Under the pieces are notes generated by a model. The model was given only the letters and a program-made list of their open reading frames with translations, searched no databases and was not told where the DNA came from. A program made the translations under genes and the position numbers. Positions 37,401-44,204 of a stretch of DNA of 64,000 nucleotides are shown piece by piece (within the stretch, counting starts at the first letter, position 1; the number at the start of each line of letters is the position of its first letter). Source of the stretch: Siderastrea siderea (Eukaryota; Cnidaria; Anthozoa; Scleractinia; Rhizangiidae). Location of the stretch: the NCBI GenBank assembly GCA_964030785.1, contig OZ034979.1, forward strand, positions 40,109,984 to 40,173,983, in the 5' to 3' direction.

Positions 37401-37489
37401 TTCGTCTTTTATCTCCAATACCATAGGCTGTCCTCAAACATGTCTTGGGTCACGTGGTTAAAAGAACAGCGAGAAAATCGTCGAGCTGA
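6619..37489 (+). CDS. ZNF106: ZNF106-like zinc-finger/WD40 protein, 20 coding exons
   Basis: Coding exons: 6619-6708, 10877-10938, 11702-13808, 14465-14700, 15333-19101, 19419-19503, 20251-20321, 21008-21070, 21215-21271, 22077-22145, 22781-22897, 30985-31119, 32282-32338, 32796-32858, 32957-33076, 33698-33769, 34580-34651, 35225-35282, 36796-36881, 37427-37489. All junctions are GT-AG with compatible phases, giving about 2483 aa (human ZNF106 is about 1.9 kaa). The start ATG at 6619 follows an in-frame TAG at 6532 and is the only in-frame ATG between them. Order of parts: two C-x2-C/H-x5-H fingers (residues 19-41 and 57-79), a long disordered middle, a WD40 propeller (about 2125-2405) and two C-terminal fingers (about 2414-2475). 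This order matches vertebrate ZNF106, a nuclear RNA-binding protein linked to splicing and neuromuscular maintenance; function here is inferred from homology. Untranslated 5' exons were not located. Confidence 0.88.
7436..7596 (+). repeat. Left terminal inverted repeat
   Basis: Begins TAGCCTGCGTAGCAAGC and contains a GGGGCGAGCGCAAAAAAGTG segment and a G-rich run. The reverse complement recurs at 9091-9250 with scattered substitutions. Confidence 0.85.
7725..8230 (+). CDS. RecQ-like helicase, N-terminal fragment
   Basis: The ATG at 7725 has a good context (CAAAATGG). The frame encodes about 168 residues with superfamily-2 helicase motifs: LKAEQ (motif 0), Walker A LPTGFGKS (motif I), VISPLQSIIRDQV (Ia) and IVDESHTVKTW (motif II, DESH in place of DEAH/DECH). 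It stops soon after motif II; a GTAAGC sequence at 8231 could be a donor to an exon I do not see. Motifs III-VI, RQC and HRDC are absent, so it cannot be a working helicase alone. It lies inside the TIR element. It may be captured host sequence or a relic of a self-encoded helicase. Confidence 0.7.
8267..8920 (-). CDS. ZAD-like CxxC protein, unassigned
   Basis: An intact 217-aa ORF starts at ATG 8920 and stops at 8267. The N-terminal 80 residues contain WCRICRCNF and, after about 55 residues, RVCNPCARKIRN. These are two CxxC pairs spaced like a zinc-finger-associated (ZAD) or similar treble-clef fold. The C-terminal half is Ser/Asp-rich and probably disordered. It converges on the helicase ORF with a gap of about 36 bp, and both lie between the TIRs. 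No catalytic motif is visible. It could be a DNA-binding accessory protein of the element or a captured cellular gene. Confidence 0.6.
   Translation of the reverse strand: MSKAQNVETPSDWCRICRCNFRVKFGNISQPGKSRFISSQNLFKESKRSGYIGTILTDICRAVGVEVVENSQLYSDRVCNPCARKIRNLGTLSELIRNTIIGSQSAVTQTLPKLAENLSKRLLDTTPGRSPCHKTVRVNSPESVKASRKSLRFDAIPQPSDQDKNDLLDSNLNIDNLTPGEDLRVKVVIVNLSGNVTTRIPRDEESKQLVGQVCNKN
9091..9250 (-). repeat. Right terminal inverted repeat
   Basis: Reverse complement of the left repeat, ending GCTACGCAGGTTA directly before the duplicated TGACAGTGT. Substitutions relative to the left arm mean the insertion is not brand new. Confidence 0.85.
10877..10938 (+). CDS. ZNF106: ZNF106-like exon 2: His half of finger 1
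   Basis: A 62-nt exon between a TTGCAG acceptor and a GTAGGT donor. It reads ELEEHTWSMLHNTNLNRKKG and ends in a split Arg codon completed by exon 3. It finishes the H-x5-H part of the first finger. The combined sequence from exons 1 to 3 resembles the conserved N-terminus of ZNF106. Confidence 0.8.
11391..11636 (-). mobile_element. tRNA-headed SINE
   Basis: On the minus strand an A box (TGGCACAGTGGTGAGAGCA) and B box (GGTTCGATTCC) near the 5' end are followed by about 180 bp of body and a (TAAA)n-type tail (plus-strand AAATAAATAAAT at about 11395-11414). It sits in intron 2 of the ZNF106-like gene, 65 bp before exon 3. Confidence 0.7.
11702..13808 (+). CDS. ZNF106: ZNF106-like exon 3: finger 2 and charged disordered region
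   Basis: This 2.1-kb exon opens with the second finger (HSCSLCKQEF with later histidines, C-x2-C/H-x5-H). An Arg/Tyr/Asp-rich stretch follows at about residues 150-270, resembling RNA-binding low-complexity segments. A Ser/Lys/Glu/Thr-rich tract then runs to about residue 753, including recurrent DSS-type short repeats such as KDSSTTTKEDSSTTVKKDSS. No folded domain is visible after the finger. It ends at a GTAAAG donor; the open frame continuing to 13868 is intron read-through. Confidence 0.85.
14784..14917 (-). mobile_element. Degenerate copy of the 39.5-kb hammerhead-like repeat
   Basis: Read on the minus strand it has CTGACGA, GGGCTAACACTC, GAAATGTG, then CTCTACGGTGGCC and ends near GCACCACAGTTTC, colinear with 39514-39650. 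The GTC before the cleavage site is changed to GTG, so a hammerhead would not cut. It lies in intron 4 of the ZNF106-like gene. Confidence 0.55.
15001..15107. repeat. Short inverted repeat in intron 4
   Basis: The arms 15001-15027 (GAGTGTTTCATCAGGTATTC...) and 15080-15107 are imperfect reverse complements, with about 50 bp between them. It looks like a small fold-back repeat with no coding content. Confidence 0.5.
15333..19101 (+). CDS. ZNF106: ZNF106-like exon 5: IDL[SN] motif repeats and coiled coil
   Basis: A single 3.77-kb exon encoding about 1256 residues, mostly Ser/Thr-rich and predicted disordered. About ten short copies of an I-D-L-[S/N/A]-x-T-like motif are spread through its first half. 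Around 17520-17760 a Glu/Gln/Leu-rich heptad segment (ELLTIEREEQNQLQNLHAVQ onwards, to about LSILENA) looks like a coiled coil of the kind found before the WD40 part of ZNF106. Basic Lys/Arg/Ser clusters near the end (KKTKH, SKRRKIDD) are plausible nuclear localisation signals. The acceptor at 15332 is chosen because the phase joins exon 4 as K-Y-C-S-Y-H. Confidence 0.85.
19748..19772. repeat. Microsatellite (AAC)n
   Basis: About eight AAC triplets in intron 6 of the ZNF106-like gene. Confidence 0.85.
20251..22897 (+). CDS. ZNF106: ZNF106-like exons 7-11: first WD40 blades
   Basis: Five short exons (20251-20321, 21008-21070, 21215-21271, 22077-22145, 22781-22897) encode alternating half-blades. 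Examples are CKFVGHTGAVCGLK, GHLFTCSADKTTRAFDIQ, CVKIYQGHTQAVNCVE, RLFTGSNDQTVRSYNIK and CTHKFTFDGRVMCLHAAF. Each blade is split between GH-dipeptide and SADKT/WD-like exons with phase-0 junctions throughout. No untranslatable exon or frameshift is visible. Confidence 0.85.
20441..20665. repeat. Microsatellites (ACTC/CCTC)n and (GATT)n
   Basis: About 155 bp of ACTC and CCTC tetranucleotides (20441-20597) are followed by GATT/GATC tetranucleotides to 20665. They lie in intron 7 of the ZNF106-like gene. Confidence 0.9.
21096..21121. repeat. Microsatellite (CTC)n
   Basis: Eight or nine CTC triplets shortly after the exon 8 donor of the ZNF106-like gene. They are intronic, so the apparent poly-Pro frame is not coding. 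Confidence 0.85.
23051..23160 (-). mobile_element. tRNA-like SINE head
   Basis: The minus strand shows an A box (TAGCTTAATTGGTTAGAGC) and B box (GAGTTCGATTCCC), with acceptor-like ends GGCTTGA and TCAAGGC. The anticodon stem is poor and sequence continues into GCTGAATTTTT, which fits a SINE rather than a working tRNA. A degenerate copy lies at about 23395-23460. Confidence 0.6.
23270..23370 (-). repeat. Dispersed repeat copy, inverted
   Basis: The minus strand reads GAGTCTGTGGACGAAATCC and GTGACCATTCAAATGG, matching the copies at 26440-26700 and 29690-29815. Confidence 0.5.
23395..23460 (-). mobile_element. Degenerate tRNA-like SINE copy
   Basis: The minus strand holds the GCACTGCAGATCACTGGAAG region, a decayed B box (TTTAAATCCCGTTC) and AAGCCTGAATTTTT, as in the copy at 23051-23160. 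The A box is largely lost. Confidence 0.45.
24450..27666 (-). CDS. SLC16/monocarboxylate-transporter-like protein (nested)
   Basis: Three coding exons on the minus strand (27435-27666, 25407-25957, 24450-25148) give about 493 aa, a normal size for SLC16. The start ATG at 27666 is the first in-frame Met after an upstream stop at 27742. The SLC16 signature DGGWGWVV begins TM1 (residues 34-41), and YFKRRLALASGIA marks the loop before TM5. Hydrophobic segments fit a 12-TM MFS carrier with both ends cytosolic. The gene lies wholly inside intron 11 of the ZNF106-like gene in antisense. TM8 (TGYLAIGVLVGSLVFGF) appears to lack the Asp/Arg pair of lactate-carrying MCT1-4, so the substrate is uncertain. 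Splice phases match the paralogue at 50591-53028. Confidence 0.88.
26137..26420 (+). repeat. Degenerate CCTGTTyAGGACA repeat cluster
   Basis: Variants of CCCTGTTTAGGACA occur about four times (near 26201, 26338, 26370 and 26405) in intron 1 of the nested MCT gene. They look like a decayed tandem or dispersed repeat. Confidence 0.4.
26440..26700 (+). repeat. Dispersed repeat, two tandem copies
   Basis: Two units carry GTGCTG(T/C)A(G/C)AAGGTGG, a GATGAAATCCT-like block and ATTCAAATGAAAGC-like blocks. Further copies lie at 29690-29815 (plus) and 23270-23370 (minus), and weaker ones near 27815-27920, 960-1100 and 2165-2270. Confidence 0.5.
28997..29615. mobile_element. GC-rich MITE-like element
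   Basis: Opens GCCTGTTCACATGGAGG and closes CCTCTCATGTGAACGC. Inner GC-rich blocks at both ends (ACCCCGGGG, GGGTTACCCGGCCCGGC) are partly complementary. There is no transposase. It lies in intron 11 of the ZNF106-like gene, upstream of the nested MCT gene. Confidence 0.5.
29690..29815 (+). repeat. Dispersed repeat copy
   Basis: Contains TGCTGTGCAAGGTGG, GTCTGTGGATGAAATCC and ACCATTCAAATGAAAGC, the clearest copy of the family also seen at 26440-26700. Confidence 0.5.
30275..30891 (-). mobile_element. LINE fragment: ORF2 C-terminus
   Basis: The minus strand at 30463-30891 encodes a LINE reverse-transcriptase C-terminus with the recurrent GPTLWRRLPREIRN motif and a final CGSDCLLCRS Cys cluster. 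About 190 bp of AT-rich 3' untranslated sequence follows. It is 5'-truncated and sits in intron 11 of the ZNF106-like gene, ending about 90 bp before exon 12, on the strand opposite that gene. It belongs to a different family from the 44.4-kb LINE. Confidence 0.65.
30985..34651 (+). CDS. ZNF106: ZNF106-like exons 12-17: remaining WD40 blades
   Basis: Exons at 30985-31119, 32282-32338, 32796-32858, 32957-33076, 33698-33769 and 34580-34651 continue the propeller. Examples are LLCCGSFDSTVTIRDYK, TGLLIRTFSDHNMTVLCLQ, LYSGSADMKVQAHNLN, LVTSCLDKLIRCYDLM and IYSGGRDGSVVASKLD. The last exon runs into HPCK, the first cysteine of a C-terminal finger. The preceding intron (22898-30984) contains the antisense MCT gene, a LINE fragment and several repeats, yet no blade appears to be missing when compared with ZNF106 from memory. 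Confidence 0.85.
31310..31529. mobile_element. 220-bp MITE with about 40-bp TIRs
   Basis: The ends AATCTCGTACCCAGAGTCCT and (reverse complement) AATCTCGTACCCACAGTCCT continue through GGTCAGC as inverted repeats. The middle contains an A-run/T-run. It lies in intron 12 of the ZNF106-like gene; no clear target duplication was identified. Confidence 0.65.
33288..33385 (+). mobile_element. tRNA-like SINE with AAT tail
   Basis: The A box TAGCTCAATGGTAGAGCA and B box GGTTCAAATCCC are followed by a small hairpin (CTCGGAA...TTCCGAG). An (AAT)n tract follows at 33408-33482. The acceptor arms need a one-base bulge and the anticodon stem has a mismatch, so a SINE is more likely than a tRNA gene. Confidence 0.6.
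33408..33482. repeat. Microsatellite (AAT)n
   Basis: About 75 bp of AAT triplets directly after the tRNA-like SINE at 33288; it may be its expanded tail. Confidence 0.9.
34372..34493. repeat. Microsatellite (ATT)n with ATC end
   Basis: An uninterrupted ATT run of about 90 bp followed by ATC triplets, in intron 16 of the ZNF106-like gene. A reverse-frame Asn/Asp homopolymer ORF here is an artefact. Confidence 0.95.
34640..37489 (+). CDS. ZNF106: ZNF106-like exons 18-20: two C-terminal C2H2-type fingers
   Basis: Exon 17 ends with HPCK and exon 18 (35225-35282) continues WENCNLNFGIVSHLKNHIQ, forming a C-x4-C/H-x3-H finger. Exon 19 (36796-36881, ACHWTQCGHQFSTDDDIA) and exon 20 (37427-37489, AVLKHVLGHVVKR) form the second C-x4-C/H-x3-H finger. 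The stop TGA is at 37487-37489. The pattern C-x-W-x2-C is the signature of the vertebrate ZNF106 C-terminus. No canonical AATAAA was noted close downstream; an AATATAAA-like string near 37640 is a weak candidate. Confidence 0.82.
36199..36280 (+). mobile_element. Tigger-like end fragment
   Basis: Starts ACAGTGGAACCCCTGTTAAC, like the terminus of the MITE at 39065, followed by ACGACACCGAGGGGAC. The opposite end was not found nearby, so it is a partial copy in intron 18 of the ZNF106-like gene. Confidence 0.5.
36488..36567. mobile_element. 62-bp mini-element with the same termini as the helicase element
   Basis: Core 36497-36558 begins TAGCCTGCG and ends CGCAGGTTA, exactly the ends of the 7436-9250 element. 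The 9-bp flanks CTTTTTTCC (36488-36496) and CTTTCTTCC (36559-36567) differ at one base, as an aged target duplication would. It holds no coding sequence. Confidence 0.55.
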
Positions 37490-37859
37490 AGCCCACTTGA
37501 TTGGTTTTTGATTTGCACGATTTGAACTTCTCTTGCTGAGCTAGCACCGTCATTGGGACAGCAACAGTGTCACTACATCGAGAAATATGCGACGACTACC
37601 TGTGGAATTCACAGAGCATTTTGGTGTATTTTTAAAGCAATATAAATTGACTTTTTATTAAGGTTGAGTCATACTTATTTGCAGAAGTACAAAATAGAGG
37701 CTTTCTCAAATGTAGCCAAGTTCAGTTCTTAGAAAAGAAAGAAAACAAACCGAAACAAATTAAAGAAAGTAAAGCACCGTAGCTTAATTTCATTTGAACG
37801 ATCAAACTGCAAGTTTCCATCCATTCTCAAAATATAAGACAGTGTACGACGACGGACGT

Positions 37860-38366
37860 AAGAGCCCTACCACAGGGTCCAGAGGAGCGAAGTTCGAGCA
37901 GAACGTTAAGTTTTCCTTGCGAAAGATAACCGACATAATTTGCTGCGAATTTGCGTTACTCGTGTTTCCTATATTTTTACCGCAGGTCATATTACTGTGG
38001 GCTCTTAGGATCACTGAGATCGACTTACACTAAATAATATTTTTACTCGGCACTTCGTGCCTCGTTCGGAAAGCGAAGCTTTCCGAAAAAAAGCCGTTGC
38101 CCTTCGGGCAACGTATTTAGGTGACCGCGGAAGAATGGTCTGCGGTTAATAGCAATTTTCAATATGATGGACGAAATGGCGTACTAAGCGCGATCGAGAT
38201 CGAGAAATACAGTGTATGGAAAGAGAAGAAAGCCGTTCAAATTGAATTCACAAATTTGGGCAAATTTATTGATCAAATGACGTGGTTATGTATTTTATAA
38301 GGTAAGATGTACGAAGAATAATTCTTGCGTACAAATTTAACTCCTCTGGACCCTGTGGCCCTACGC
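37860..38366. repeat. Region bounded by an 18-bp inverted repeat
   Basis: CCACAGGGTCCAGAGGAG at about 37870-37887 recurs as its reverse complement at about 38341-38358. Between them lie three tight hairpins at 38050-38116. It could be a small transposable element; neither a target duplication nor a gene was found. Confidence 0.4.
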
Positions 38367-39064
38367 GTGCATGATACATTCTGGTACCTTTCCCTTCAGC
38401 TCTCTGCAGCGACGGGAAACCAAATGACCAATTCTAAGGTTTTTCTTTCTCTATTTGAGGTTACCGATAGTTCGGCCTTATTATACAAAATGAACGTTTT
38501 GAAATCACGGAGTAGATTAATGAACGTGAATTTCTTGTTGCTATATTTTGTCTGTTTTCGATGATATTCTGCCTATTGTTGCCTGAAATGCGGCACTAAT
38601 TATAAGCTCAACGACTTCACTCACCACATAGCATTCTTAACTTCGTTCCATTTTAGAACATTTTTCTCGTTTGGAATTGATCGTCTGTGTTTGATAATGT
38701 AAATAACCATATGTTATGTACAATAAAATTAAGCATTACGTGCTTATATTTATACGTTCTTGTAGAGTGTTTCCTTAATAAATAACATTTACCGCTCTTT
38801 CTAAAAACTGAAATAGGACGCTTGAAATATTATGCCGGTCAGATCGAGTTGTGTTCTGGATTAGAAATTATCTACTTTTGGGAACAAATGTTTCCATTTA
38901 AGCCTAAGCGTTGATGTAGATCAAATGGCTTGTTTTGCTTAAGGGAAGAGACAACGCTAAATAACTAGCGCTGTCTGCTCAAGTCATGAAGCCATTTTTA
39001 TATTACACAGACTGATAATTCGTCTAGACCGATAACCTATGTGATGAATTATCCTCACGCACTA

Positions 39065-39240
39065 CAGTGGAGCCTCGATAAAAAGAACCCCTACATAACG
39101 AAGACCCCGGTATAACGAACGATATTTTTCAGCCCAGTAATAGTAAAATGTATGGAAAAGTACCCCGCTATAACGAACCCTCGTTATAACGAACACATTT
39201 TTCCAGTCCCTTAACACTTGGATATATCGGGGTTCCACTG
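39065..39240. mobile_element. Tigger/pogo-type MITE with TA duplication
   Basis: The ends CAGTGGAGCCTCGATA and TATCGGGGTTCCACTG are inverted, flanked by TA at 39063-39064 and 39241-39242, with internal ATAACGAA repeats. This is the pattern of Tc1/mariner Tigger (pogo) nonautonomous elements. No transposase is present. Confidence 0.75.
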
Positions 39241-39309
39241 TACTGTGAAAACGACACTTGTCTAGAAAGGACGAATAATTCATTTTGGCCGGATCACTTG
39301 TCCTCGATA

Positions 39310-39525
39310 TTCATTAGCTCTTCTCTGACGAAGCCCTTCATTAGCACTTCTCTGACGAAGCCCTTCATTAGCACTTCTCTGACGAAGCCCTTCATTAGCT
39401 CTTCTCTGACGAAGCCCTTCATTAGCTCTTCTCTGACGAAGCCCTTCATTAGCACTTCTCTGACGAAGCCCTTCATTAGCTCTTCTCTGACGAAGCCCTT
39501 TATTAGCCCTTCTCTGATGAAGGGC
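39310..39525 (+). repeat. 27-bp tandem repeat, 8 units
   Basis: Units begin at 39310, 39337, 39364, 39391, 39418, 39445, 39472 and 39499. Each reads TTCATTAGC[A/T]CTTCTCTG... with a CTGACGAAG core and few substitutions. The last unit changes to CTGATGAAGGGC and merges into a retroelement-end repeat. The open frame on both strands is a by-product of the 27-bp period. Confidence 0.9.
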
Positions 39526-39650
39526 TAACGCTCGAAACGTCAGCTTTTAAACTCTTTACGGTGGCCAATTTACCATATCAACTCAGTTAATAAATCCAAA
39601 ATTTTGTGTTTCACGTCCCCACCGACGCAGCACCACAGTTTCTTCAGAAA
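39514..39650 (+). mobile_element. Hammerhead-like retroelement end fragment
   Basis: CTGATGA (39514-39520), a 4-bp stem GGGC/GCTC with loop TAAC, then CGAAACGTC (39533-39541) has the order of a minimal type I hammerhead with almost no helix III. CTCTTTACGGTGGCC and a block ending at GCACCACAGTTTC follow. The same block occurs reversed at 14784-14917. Assignment to Penelope-like elements rests on known hammerheads in that group and is an inference. Confidence 0.5.
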
Positions 39651-42600
39651 CTGACCCCCTTGTTCGTTTATTAAAATAAGCCGAATAAATAGACATACCA
39701 AAGACTAGTGTGAAAACGGCAAATTTAGACCTTTAACTTTTTTCCTAAAGACAGCAGTCTTTCTTCTCCTAATCAATAGCGAGGCGAGCGTGCGCGGCGT
39801 ATCCGCTCGAATGTACGGGAGCTGAGGAAAACGGGTCCACAACTCTAAGTGTGGCGGCTAGCTTCCAAGCGTACTGTTCAGACTATTCTACAACGCTAAC
39901 CGCTAAATAAATTAGTTTAGGCCAGTTTTGGTTATTGAGTTACAATTCACGCGTTGTTTGCTAAGCTCTACTCAAAACAACTCTGTTGCCACCAGCAAAT
40001 TAAATTTGTGCAATTTGCATACAAGGCGCATTTATTTTCATCACGCGCTATTGAAAATTCGTATCATTTTTACTTCCAAATTAAAAGTTGGAAGTGAATT
40101 TAACAAGTTGTGCCGAAAAACACTCTGTGGGGTATCAGTTATTAGTAAAAACACAAGAATCTTCGTTATTTTCCTTTCCTTTTTATGTTTGTTTTTTCAT
40201 TCCTTTTCGAAACTGCCGACTAAACCCTGCGCTGTCAGTGAAGGTCTTCGTAATATCACAAAGAACTGGATTCGAAATTGTCTATTATGCTTGTACTTAT
40301 TTTTCCAAGGAAGCGTTTCAGACAGTTTGCCGAGCTTTCAAGATAGTCCGATTAACACTATTAAAAAAGGATGAAAGGAATAACGTTGCATTTTTCTTAC
40401 CTTAAGTTGGGTTCAAGGCGCAGCTTTCAGTTAAGCTCAAACTCTTGACATCTTTGCCGGATTGATACGTGGTTATTACATGTATGCAAATATGGTATGT
40501 CTGCATGGACCCCTCTCATTAGGCGATAGCCGCTGGGATAGATTCTCCCCAGTTGAAAATTTTAATAAGGCGATTATGGACATAGCGACAGTAAGCAGCA
40601 TGATGAAGTCCCTGAAGAAGAAAGGCCATGCCTTTCAAATTTTGGATTTCAAAATATATATCAGTTCCGGTCCCTTACCGTAGCCTTTCGTTAACAAATG
40701 ACTCAGGCTAAATACCCTGGGGGGTACTCAGTAAAGTTTTACACGGGGAGGCTCGGGGGATCAAACCCTTACCTTTTAATACACAATTATTATTATTATT
40801 ATTTTTTCACCAACATAGTTTCCCTTTCATATGCCTAGAGGAAAATTGCACCCCTTTCTTATATCTCAGGGATACGCCAAAACAACAGAATTTCAGTTGT
40901 TCTGGTCAGTTGCTACAAGTAGCTCGAAGACTGATAGCTTTCATGTGTTTCGCGTTGTCATTTCTGCGAAAACATTTTGCAGTCCTTTCATGTACTTAGC
41001 TTTAGCCGCCATCTTCTCCGCTTTGGATCGAATTTTGTGACCCTTCCATATAATATATAGATTTAGCCAAGCCTAAAAGCGGAGGCCCCCTTTTTGTTTT
41101 GTCTGTTTTTTTTTTGGTTTTTTTTTGGTTTTTTTTTTGTTTTGTTTTTGCTGGCAGTTATTAATTTGTGAAAATACTCTCATTCAAGTCGTTAATTTAA
41201 AAGAAAAAATCAAAATTCATCAAAATCAATTGTAAATAAGCCCCTCAGACGTTTATTAATTTTTTAATAATAACTAATCTTTATTCAAACAAGTTCAAAA
41301 AGGACTACACGTTTATTTGTTGTATAATAAAGTTACGATTCAAGGAAAGCGAATAATAACCCTTCTTAAAATATGGCGGGCCCAAATAAACCACTGCTGA
41401 TTCAGAAACGCCGGGTCCACCATGCCAAGTTTGAAATAAACGCGGGGGCGTTTAATTGAGAAAATACGGTAAGTCGTTTTTATTGAATGTGTTTTCCATA
41501 ACCGAACCGCTATAAACGATCGTTACATTCCCATACATACTGTTGTGCAATGTCATATAATGTTCGTGGCTCCCACGGAGCATGGCGAGAACCCTCATAG
41601 TTACTTCTTGTGATCGAACGTGACCCGGTGTATAAATTACCGTATCAACTCACATGACCTTGTGTCGCATTGTCGGTAACCGGTATGGGCTAACAACCGG
41701 CGCAGGTTGAAACTTGATTTTTTTTTTTTTCAGTATTGAGTAATCGCCTTTTGCTCAACGTTTGCAAAAGATCTCTTCATTGCCGAAGCAGCTAAGCGAG
41801 GATTTTGAGGACATTGCCGTAATTTAGTCAAAAAGACCGGCTGGCAGCTGTGAAAAGTTCTCTGTCAACGAGTTTTGAGCTACTTTTGTGGCCGCTTTGT
41901 GGTTCGATATTTAAAGGTATGTACTGACATTGCACACACTAGTAATATCACGTAATATATCATTATAAAGGTTCTATCTGCCGTGTTGTCGGACTGGTAT
42001 TTATAAGGCTGCAATCCATTTGCCTCAGGAATAATGGCTCGGCTTTCGCTTCAAATTTCGAGTTCGACGATTCTGTTTGTTTTGATTGTTCCCAGCATCT
42101 TTTCTCTGACCATCTCTACAAACCCGTGAAATTAACCGAAAAAACGGACAATCGCGAGCGTCGAGTGCAAGAGGATCGCGAGTTACCCACCGTTTTCCCG
42201 ATCAAGGGCATTATTCACCTCCCCTGTCTCGACCTGTCTCCAGAGGCCAGTTACGTGTAGGAGAATAACTAGGTATTAACTACAAATCAGCCGAATACAC
42301 GATCTTGGTCGAGTACAAGAGATAACGCTCCAAAGCCGTGGCAACGAGGAGCGAGACTTCTTATTATTATCCGCCTTCTCCACACCAGCCTGAGTAAGTC
42401 TGATCTTGTGACTGATTACAGAGGAGGCAATATGCAAAGACAAGTCAGTTTGTGCCGTCATTTTATTTGTATGCTTTTTCGTTTGCTCTTACATATTATC
42501 ACTAAACAAGCATAAAGATTATGCAGCTAGTAAATATTAGGATTAAGGTAAGCAATCTTTGTTTGCAACTTTCATGACGGCTTTGCACTGGCACTCAACC

Positions 42601-42734
42601 AAGAACTAAGAAATTGAAAAGATAAACAATTATAAGTATCAATGCCAGGTCTCTCTCTCTCTCTATCCAGACGTAGAATGAATACCGATAAATAAAGCCA
42701 CTGTGAAACTTAACAAAATCTTGGGGGGGGGGGG

Positions 42735-42810
42735 GGGGGCGGGGGAGAGGGTAGCCCTGCTATGAGCTAGTATGCTATCCACAGGGGAGGGGTTGTTACA
42801 CTCAATGTTG
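42735..42810 (+). mobile_element. SINE fragment
   Basis: Contains GTAGCCCTGCTATGAGCTAG and ATGCTATCCACAGGGGAGG, matching the 3' half of the SINE at 50038-50290 with many changes. A poly-G run (about 42723-42739) precedes it. Confidence 0.4.
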
Positions 42811-44204
42811 TACTGGGGATAATTTAAGTGCTGGTCTCCATAAGCTATCTGGCTTGTGCAATCCGTTGGTTAGAAGGACGTTAAGGGATCTATGTCACGG
42901 GTACTTTTATCATGTTTATGTCCTGAGGTGTTGACCACCAATAGAGAAGTTATACCAAAACTAGACCGTTATTTTGGGTTTCCCTTAATGCAAACATGTC
43001 TTTTGGCTTCTTGACTTATATAATACTTACAAAAGGTGACATAACCCCTTTAACACGGACCTTCTACTTGTAGGTGTGACAAGCAAATGAATACATAGAT
43101 AATCCAAAATTAATAAATACAAAAATAACCGGATTAATTAATAAAGATGCAGCAGAAGACATTTTGCTAGGTGGTTTATTGTCTTGCCTCTTTGTCAAAA
43201 ATAAGGCAAAAAGAGGTCGCCTAGTGATTATTGACGATTCAACTTGGAGTGCACTAACGAACAAGAAAATCAACAATGAAAAGACCTGAACGTTGTTTTG
43301 ACCATTCCCGTTGGATGCCACCCTCTCGCCCATAAGGTCTTGCTGCGATTTTTTTCATCACTTGCCGTTTTCAGGAGCTGCACGGCTATCCTTTAGCCAC
43401 ATTATGGCAAAGTTTGATGAGAATCGGTTGCTATGGTTATGATACAAGATGCAAGCACCATGTGGTCGAGCCATTTTTGAATAAAAATGCATGTTTTCTC
43501 ATCTTTTTTTCAGTGAAAAAAGTATAAAATGTCGACAAAAAGCAGCGTTTGCTTAAATCATATTTTACTTGCCTACCGATGAAAAATTTTCAATTTCCTT
43601 TATTTTTAGTTGATAATTTTTAATTTTGAGTAAAGTCAATATTTTTGTAGATTATCTTTACTGACAGATAATTCCTTTTTATTGTAAATGGCCGTGCCAT
43701 ATTCCAGAAGCTTCTATTAACTGAAAAATGTAAGACAACGTTTGAAAAGACAGAGCAGAAGAACTTGTAACCGCGCGCTTATTGCCTTCAGGGCAGGTAA
43801 ACCCATGTCTGTCATATCTATGGTCAGCGGCATATCTATTAACAAGCCTTAAAAAAACTCATTAGTGTGAAGTTTGTGTAATAATTCGTGATATGATAGA
43901 GCGTTTTTCAAATGAGTGTCGTAAAACCAAAACCAAAGTAATCACTCCAGCCAATCACAACAAACACAAATTACCCAATGAACCAATCAGAACTCGAAGC
44001 AAATACATGTAGCCGGCGCCAAGCGCGGGAAAACGCGCGCGAGCAAGTCGCGATTGGTTTGAGTTTTACCTCTGGTTGGTCGAAAAAGTGGCGCGAGGTT
44101 TTTTAACCAATCACAGAGCGAAGTAGAGCAAAACCAAAGCAAAACGCGAACTACTTTCGACACTCAATTGAAAACCGCTCTATTTGAGAGAACAAAGGCA
44201 CAAG

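Larger units (their letters stand above)
37490..44204. other. Intergenic region, no gene seen
   Basis: Between the convergent ends of the ZNF106-like and WAP genes I see only repeats (37860-38366, 39065-39240, 39310-39650, 42735-42810) and poly-T or poly-G runs near 41100 and 42722. Frames such as 39928-40374 have no recognisable domain. Confidence 0.5.

Noticed and set aside
39310..39525. CRISPR-like regular repeats
   Set aside because: The units are directly adjacent with no spacers, and the locus is animal nuclear DNA.
39294..39528. Open frames on both strands with 9-residue repeats
   Set aside because: Produced by the 27-bp tandem period, with no start context, splice signals or homology.
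43064..43333. Minus-strand ORF with a hydrophobic stretch as a further WAP-gene exon
   Set aside because: The WAP reading frame ends in a stop at 44205-44207 and this ORF has no Cys pattern or splice sites in phase.
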